This document shows positions 57,787 to 64,000 of a stretch of 64,000 bases of DNA, one piece after another; position 1 is the first letter of the stretch, and every line of letters begins with the position of its first letter. This stretch comes from Pharus latifolius (Eukaryota; Streptophyta; Magnoliopsida; Poales; Poaceae), in assembly GCA_019359835.1 (NCBI GenBank), contig CM033328.1, positions 14,667,027-14,731,026 on the forward strand, given 5' to 3'. A program made the position numbers and the translations under genes. The notes under the pieces were generated by a model. It ran no database searches, was not told the DNA's origin, and saw nothing but the letters and a program-made list of their open reading frames with translations.

Positions 57787-58464
57787 TGTAGGATAAAGGA
57801 TGCCTACTAGAGGGTGGTGAATAGGAGGCTTTTAAAAATTCTTTCGACTAAACAATTTTTCAAGATTATTTAGGATAACATAGAATTTGCAAAAGGGTTT
57901 AAAACTATCTAATCATCTAGTTGCAATTAATCAATATGGAATACACAATTCAACATGCAACAAGATTAATTTAAGCAATTGTGTCAAGGTAAGTATGAAA
58001 TTTATAAGAAAGTCACAATTGACACCATAGTTTTTACCGAGGTCTCAAAGACTCACCCGGTCTCCGCTACTCCTCGTTGAAGCACTCACGCGTGAGCCTT
58101 GCTTCTATATCCACGAAGGATATCTCCACTCGGGTTGCTCCTTCTCCACACCGGATAGGCGAGCACCAAACCTTTCACACTTGTTTGTCTCCAACAAACT
58201 TCAACCGAAGAGATCACGACTCTCCTCCAGCACCGTCTAGGTGAAGGTGATTTGCCAAGAGTAACAAGTCGGACGCTTTCACTTGAACGAATCAAATGCT
58301 AGAAGCTCAAATGATGCAAATGGATTCTTAACAATTTAGCACTAGCTCAAATGAAGTGCACTAAGCACTCTTAGCCTCTCACCAAAACTTTCTTTTCAAA
58401 TTCACTAAAGAATTTGGCTCAAATATAGCCTCTAGATGCAAAATATCAAATGCAATGAACTTGG
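57787..58464 (-). repeat. Element E: LTR of a copia-type retrotransposon, left part
   Basis: The plus-strand start TGTAGGATAAAGG then CTAGAGGGTGGTGAATAGG is the reverse complement of a common plant copia LTR end (...CTATTCACC...CTCTAG...). No primer site follows, since D sequence abuts at 57786. The LTR continues after F at 63718. No gene is seen; the minus-strand frame at 58295-58086 is not convincing. Family assignment is from memory of typical LTR ends. Confidence 0.5.
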
Positions 58465-58484
58465 CACTAGTACAGAAATGCAGT

Positions 58485-58740
58485 ATTCTAACCACTATCT
58501 TCTAACGGTTATTCGCGATCTAGAAAAAAACCGTTAGTGTACATAGTGCGGAGTAGAGAAAGGTATTTGTAGGCATTTCTACTAACAGTTTCCCAGTAAA
58601 TTACCATTAGAAAAACCGGTATGATTTTTTCTAACAGTTCAAAATATATTAACCGTTAGAGAAAACATATTTCGTCTAACGGTTGTATTGTAAGAACCGT
58701 TAGAAAAATCGACATGAGTTTTTCTAACGGTTTTTTTGTT
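58485..58740. repeat. Left subterminal motif region of F (TAACGG type)
   Basis: Facing copies of CTAACGGTT and AACCGTTAG at about 58498/58535, 58565/58610, 58632/58656 and 58676/58702. Confidence 0.85.
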
Positions 58741-59310
58741 ATCTTCTTCTTTCGCCGCCTCCAGCGTACGCTGCGCCACCATCGCGCCCGATCCGTCGCC
58801 GATCTCGCGTCACCTCCGCTCCAGCGCCGTCCCGCGTCGCTGCTGCGCCACTCACCTCCTCTCTTAGATCCAGCACCCACTTCTTGCCACACCGCTGGTT
58901 CTCTCTGCTCGTGTAGCGCCGCCACCGTAGATCCACCCTGCCATCGCCGATCTTGCCTCGCCTCCTTCCTCGCGCCATGGCCGCCGCCGCTTGAGCCGCC
59001 CGTGCCAGCACCACCATGGTCACCAACGCCCCTACATCCACTTCCTCACAACCAAATCGCACCGCCGGATCCGAGCCCTACCACCGCCGTCGCCGCATCC
59101 ACTCCATCGCCTAGCCAAGGTCCCACGACCACGTCTTGTGGGTCGACGACCACTCCACTGTGACCACTTCCTCGACCAGCACTCCGACGACCTCGACCGC
59201 TTCATCCTCTTCACCGACGAGAGCTTCGTCTTCTCTCCAGCTGTCCTGACAAGATGATGGCGAGCTCCAGCAACCTCCGGCAACCTCAACAAGCTCCAGC
59301 ACAAGCCACA
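58741..59310 (+). other. C-rich, exon-like segment in F (captured gene fragment?)
   Basis: Starts right after the subterminal motifs. It is strongly C-rich with open frames on both strands (58714-59163 plus, 59062-58739 minus), then AT-rich sequence follows. The protein sequence is low-complexity Pro/Ser/Arg, so no product can be named. It resembles a grass first exon. Confidence 0.4.
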
Positions 59311-59620
59311 CTTTCGGTTTAATTTCTTTCTACCCTACCTTGTTCCCAATTTCACCATATGAACACATGACGAACAATGTTTATTTGAAATGAATGAGGT
59401 TGTAATGCGCTGAGTTGCACTATTCTCCACTGAATGGACTAGAATTGCAATTGTCTTTCTGTGAGCATAGTTTCTTGTTTGCTGACACTCTCAAATATGT
59501 GTTGCGAAACTAAAGTTTCTATTTTAGTTGCTGTTTGGTTGCAAAGATGAACTAGGATAGTGTTTGAAAGAAGTTTGAAAGTGTGATGGAGCAGAGTAGC
59601 ACCTTAAGAAGAAGTTTTAG

Positions 59621-59696
59621 AAGGTGGAGACGAGCCGGAACGCGCTGCGGGAGGCGGTGAAGATCCCGCAGAAGGAGAACTCCGATCTCAGCAGAG
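59621..59696 (+). pseudogene. Candidate captured exon in F (helical fragment)
   Basis: Bounded by TTTTAG and a GTATCC donor; reads KVETSRNALREAVKIPQKEN SDLSR, a helix of coiled-coil character and GC-rich against an AT-rich setting. Similar exon-like pieces: 60052-60097 (EYNSRVLVAEKTAFE, AG/GT bounded) and 61194-61242 (after TTCTGCAG). Phases between the first two do not join as read, so the gene is broken or the edges differ. Parent gene not recognised. Confidence 0.45.
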
Positions 59697-62600
59697 GTAT
59701 CCCCTTTGGAAGGTTTCGTAATTTCTCTCTTTTTTTTAAGGTGCTGCTTAGGTTGGTTTTTACTGCATTTTGATTCTGATTGGAAATATAAGAATCACTT
59801 AGTCTCCCTGGGCTAGTAAATTTCTATCCCAAAAAAATGAGCAAATGTAAATGTTTGGCCGGTACGCATTAGCATCCTAAGACAATGGTCCTCTGTTTTA
59901 AACTATTGATTGTTGTGATGTAAATTGAAAGGAAAAAGCTTAAACATAATGGAATGTCTAGATTTGTAATGCTGAGCAAAACCTCTTCATTCTTTTAGAA
60001 AGTAATATTTGAAGTATCTAATTTGATAGCATGCTAATAACAAGCTATCAGGAATATAACAGCAGGGTACTTGTGGCAGAGAAGACAGCCTTTGAAAGTA
60101 TGCTTCTTTTCTCTTTAATGCAGCTTATGTTTTTCAACTTTTAGTTTCTTCTATGTTTCAAATTTCACCTGTTCATATTATACTTATAAGTAAATACTAA
60201 AGGTTGCGTCACTACCAAAATATATTAGAGCAAGCAGGTTAATTCCGTGAGCTTATCAGCTATATCTTTGGTTTGTATTTATTAAGAACTAAGAAGTGCT
60301 TAAGTCCACCTTTCTATAGGATGTTAAGACCACAAGCCCTAAGAGCACATAAGCAAGGTAGTTATTAAGTATGTAGTTTAACCCTTTGTGGAGCACATGA
60401 GACCACGTGTGGGTGGTGAAGATCAATCATCTATGGCAGTTAGTTTTCAGCCTACATAATTACTACCTTGCAATACCAGCAGCTATTGCTTTGTCCTAGT
60501 TTTGTTGGTCTGTCTTCTTCCCTTGTTCACCTGATTTGACGATGTCTTTGAGCTATGAATCAGAGGTACCTATGAATATAGAGGCTTGGCATTCCACAAG
60601 TATTCCACATTCCACAAGCATTCCATAAAGTACCAATATATGATCTTTATCTAACATTATCTCTATCTGTCGAAACAAAAAAAAAAGTGAAAGTTAATGC
60701 CCCATGAGTAGAGCCAGCCCTAGTGTGTGAGATCTTGGAGACGTCCTAAACTAGTAACTGTAGCTTTGGGGATTTAATGTTTCGAACGGGACCAAAGGGG
60801 TAAGCTTGTTCTATTTGGATTTAATGTTTCTAACGGTTTTTCTGCAGTGCATTCCTCTATGTTCTAAAAAACAGAGAGGTGATATTAGTTGTTTTAGGAA
60901 AATAAGGCTTTAAGATGCATCATAATTACTAAAGAGTAGGATATTAGAGTTTAGAGACAACTATATGTTGCAGCACTGTAATAGAAACCTGATGGGCTGT
61001 TTATTAGCTGGATACTTTAAATGGTTGGCCCTATGCTTACCATATTAACATACACTTCTAGTGAATCTGAAAATTCTTGTTTTATGTAAACTAAATATGG
61101 TTAAATGTTTTTTTCCTGGTGGTAGAAACTTCCAAGCGATTACATTATGATTTGAATGCTGCTATTGTTATTCACTAAACATTTCTTCTGCAGGTTTAAT
61201 ATGGGCAAAACATTTGAATCCTGTCAAGAGTCTCCCTTTCCGGTTTGCATGTTTTGTACTTGATATTGTTTCACTCTACCAAAAACTAGACATGCAAACT
61301 GTGTTTGTGGCTGTGGTCCATAATCAGTACCTTTACAAGTGAAACAAAATGATGATAGCTATTGTATGAGAATTTGACCATGCATGTTTGGTCCTATGAT
61401 CCTATCCCTAGTGCAGGGTGGTTGTCCATCGAATGCAGTATATATTCCAACGGAATTTGTTCTCTCCATCATTTCTTTCTGTTACCTTGCATGTGCTCAT
61501 GCTTATTCAGTTTTGTGAAATGTTGTGTCCATATCCCCTCAATCTACTTTAGGGAAAAGTCTCATTTTCATCCTTCAATATTGGATCCTAGTCCCTTTTA
61601 GCATTTAAACTTTTTGGAGATCCTAAAAGACTTAACTTTCAGTTCAAGTACCAAAAAGGCCTTCCATTTAAAAGATTATCGAGTTTGGCAAGTCTTCATG
61701 TCATTGTGATATGGGACTTTCACCCATTGTGCTTAACACAGTGGACTTTTTTTTGAACCGAGGCCACATTTGTTGGGCTTTTTGGGACCTCTGATAAGTT
61801 AAGGTTCTAAAAAGGACAAAAGGCCAAAGTTGGAGGACCAAAATGTGAATTTTACTTTTACTTTATTAGCTGACAACTTATAGGGATGTTTGAAACTGAT
61901 ATTTGTGGTGAAGTTGCTTTATGCTGAAATGAACCTCAGGGGTCTATGCTGTGTTGAATAAAATGTTGTCCAAAGCACTCTAAAGAGGAGCATCTTTGTT
62001 TGTTGAAGATGTTATTTACCCTTTTTATGTTGACTTTATGCTGGTTTTATATGGTCTTGTTATTTTATCTGTTTACTGATAGGTTTGGTATATTTGTGTA
62101 GATATCCTGGTGCAGTTTTTGCTGCAGCATGCAACAAATGAGTTGATATGTTTGGTTGGTACATTCACAAAAGGATCTTGTAGCTTATATTTGAGGTGAG
62201 ATTTGATCCAAGCATGCTTCACCTTAAATGTTATATCGATCGATTGGTAAAGCTGATGTTTCTAATAAGCCTCTTATGCAATTTCTCCCAATGGGCTGGC
62301 TCCTTGCTAGCCTATGGAGTTCTCAAAAAATAAAAAAGAAAAGAAAAGAAAAACCCCTACCTAACTAGTTTGCAATATCATTGCCCGTAAGGACTCTATA
62401 ATCAGTTACTATTGAGATTTAGTTGTAGGGATGGCTTTTCAATCATTTTATTGTTCTTTAAGTTTGTGTTTTAAATTTTAAGTCTCAATAATTTCTGAGT
62501 TTATGCTCTGCTTCAAAATGTGTTTCTTTTAGTGAACACTAACACTATCAGAATGTCATGACACTTACATAAACTATGACACTTCATAATTTGGTTTGTG

Positions 62601-63134
62601 ACCATAATTTGGCAAGATTTGACTTGATTCTTGCTAAATTTTTAGCAAAAGTTGTGTATGGGTAGGCATTTGGGCTAATTTTCTATTCAATTTTCCTTGT
62701 TAGGATACTTCTGGTTGATTCTTTAGTGGTGTGATTATTAATATTTTGCGCATGTTAAAAAAGAGAAGACTATAGAAAATGTTTGGCTAACTATCATTTA
62801 TTTGAACATGACATCAGTGGAAGGCTTCTGAATGTAAACAAGGCGGCTCCTAGAGGTTCTCGTGTGGAGAGACCACTCTGACAATTTGGGTCTGCTTTCA
62901 GGATTTATGTGCAAAATTCAGTGATTATTTTAATTTATAGTGTTTTTGAACACTTCAGACTTTGTTTTCTAGGTGAAAATTTGTCGACAGACTGTATCTT
63001 TGAATTTGGATGAATTCAAATATTTGTATTCTTATATCCTTAAATGATATGTTGAGACTCTAGAGGAACTTCTTTTTTTTTCAGTTTTGTGCCTTTCTGT
63101 GAATGATTAGATCGATGAACTACTACAAAAATGT
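59697..63134. other. F interior, AT-rich intron-like sequence
   Basis: Apart from the exon candidates at 60052-60097 and 61194-61242, I see no gene. An A-rich low-complexity tract (AAAAAATAAAAAAGAAAAG) lies near 62325. Base composition is that of plant introns. Confidence 0.5.
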
Positions 63135-63660
63135 TGTCTTATAACGGTTTCTTACTAAGAACTGTTAGAAAAGAGAACTCTTTTGTAACGATTCTTAGTA
63201 AGAAACCGTTAGAAAAGATTTTTTTTAATGGTTACCTTTTCTAACGGTTCTTTTAGTAAAAAACCATTCGAAAAGGTACTCTTTTCTAATGGTATCCTTT
63301 CTAACGGTTCATTACTAAAAAACTGTTAGAAAAGATCACTTTTTCTAACGGTTCATTACCAATATACTGTACAAAAAGTGATTCTTTTCTAACAATACTT
63401 TAGTAATGAACCGTTAGAAGAGATCACCTTTTCTAATGGTTCATTACTAAAGTACCGTTATAAAAAATTGATCTTTTCTAACTGTACTTTAGTAATGAAT
63501 CGTTAGAAGAGATCACTTTTTCTAACGGTACTTTAGTAATGAACCGTTAGAAGAGATCACTTTTTCTAATGGTACTTTAGTAAGATCACTTTTTCTAACG
63601 GTTATTTACAATTAGAATAGTTCTTGTCTTGTTCTATCGTGTCTATCTCTAACGGTACAA
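63135..63660. repeat. Right subterminal motif region of F (TAACGG type)
   Basis: About ten facing pairs such as CTAACGGTTCATTACTAAAA then ACTGTTAGAAAAGATCAC, in partly tandem units of about 60 bp. The outermost copies (63630-63700) are of the older TATCG type (ATCGATAG, CCGATAG). Confidence 0.87.
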
Positions 63661-63717
63661 AAATCGATAGTAGAAGTGTGTTTTTTTCCGATAGATGAAA
63701 GCTTTTCTGTACTAGTG

Positions 63718-64000
63718 TGGGTAACTTATACACTGAAATTTCGAGTTCTTGAGCGCCCTCAAATGAAGGCAAACACAAAGTATTTATAGCTCCTCAAGGA
63801 ATCTAGCCAATTGCAACAAATCGAGCCATTTTTGTACAGGCCAAACATTGTCCAGCCATGCTGGAAATTGTCTGGCCAGTGCAAGTCAATATGACCGTTG
63901 CAAACGTGCCAGTTACCGTTGGGCCAATTTTGTGAAGGCCTGACAAATGATCTTTTGTCCGGACAAACAACCCAAACATATGCATTTGTCTCTGTTTACA
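63718..64000 (-). repeat. Element E LTR, right part (to window edge)
   Basis: It begins with the right copy of the F target duplication TGG. Minus strand GCTATAAATACTTTG near 63778-63792 is a TATA candidate, supporting a minus-oriented LTR. Its outer end may lie at or beyond the window edge. Confidence 0.5.

Larger units (their letters stand above)
58465..63717. mobile_element. Element F: non-autonomous CACTA transposon, 5.25 kb, same family as G, inverted
   Basis: It starts CACTAGTACAGAAATGCAGT and ends TTTCTGTACTAGTG, flanked by TGG (58462-58464 and 63718-63720). The left end matches the right end of G read inward (CTATCTTCTA(A/T)CGGTTATT), and the right end read inward matches the left end of G (GAGATAGACACGATAGAACA), so F lies in the opposite orientation to G. 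No TNP2, TnpA or Ulp1 sequence is present; the interior holds gene-like fragments. Confidence 0.93.

Noticed and set aside
1..64000. tRNA, rRNA or small RNA genes
   Set aside because: No tRNA-like cloverleaf core or rRNA sequence was noticed; the tRNA-like words found are primer-binding sites.

Overview
The window is plant nuclear DNA, most likely from a grass or another monocot with a large, repeat-rich genome. It contains Ty3/gypsy elements of the Tat type with antisense extra genes, long chromovirus-like LTRs, and CACTA (En/Spm) transposons carrying TNP2, TnpA and Ulp1-like genes. Introns follow the plant GT-AG rule. I found no confident host gene, rRNA, tRNA or CRISPR. Almost every base belongs to a transposable element, and most elements sit inside others. 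Everything here was read by eye; no database search was run.

Layout. (1) 1-11722: element A, a decayed minus-strand Tat-type gypsy element whose 3' end lies left of the window. Its gag is split by X1 (4914-9538), a probable solo long LTR with target duplication TCCGC. (2) 11723-12659 and 24737-26288: unassigned DNA (H) split by element C. (3) 12660-24736: element C, a minus-strand Tat-type gypsy element with both LTRs, a long intact RT/RNase H frame, no primer-binding site, and two spliced plus-strand (antisense) genes with their own TATA boxes. (4) 26289-27905 and 56431-57786: element D, chromovirus-like pieces in the order pol fragment, LTR, iMet primer site, gag, protease. (5) 27906-56430: element B, a plus-strand relative of A, inserted in the D LTR with target duplication CTATC. 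B holds X2 (31727 to about 35645), an antisense gene (41596-40441), and CACTA element G (42070-55659, duplication TGG) at its polypurine tract. (6) 57787 to the right edge: E, a minus-strand LTR of copia type, split by a second CACTA element, F (58465-63717, duplication TGG).

Most notable: G carries three minus-strand genes. These are a TNP2 transposase gene (broken by one frameshift and one stop), a 142-residue coiled-coil gene (intact), and a ten-exon gene whose exons join in phase into an 832-residue protein. That protein has a TnpA-like front and an Ulp1-type cysteine protease tail with all four expected catalytic residues. Blocks of the paired motif that fills the element's ends (CTATCGGTA facing TACCGATAG) also lie just upstream of each of the three genes. 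This suggests that the DNA-binding protein of the element regulates every gene from these blocks. F has the same ends in opposite orientation and no transposase. Most of its motifs have changed from TATCGG to TAACGG, and it holds exon-like fragments.

Inferred order of events: D first; then B and E into D; X2 and G into B; F into E. Separately, X1 inserted into A and C into H.
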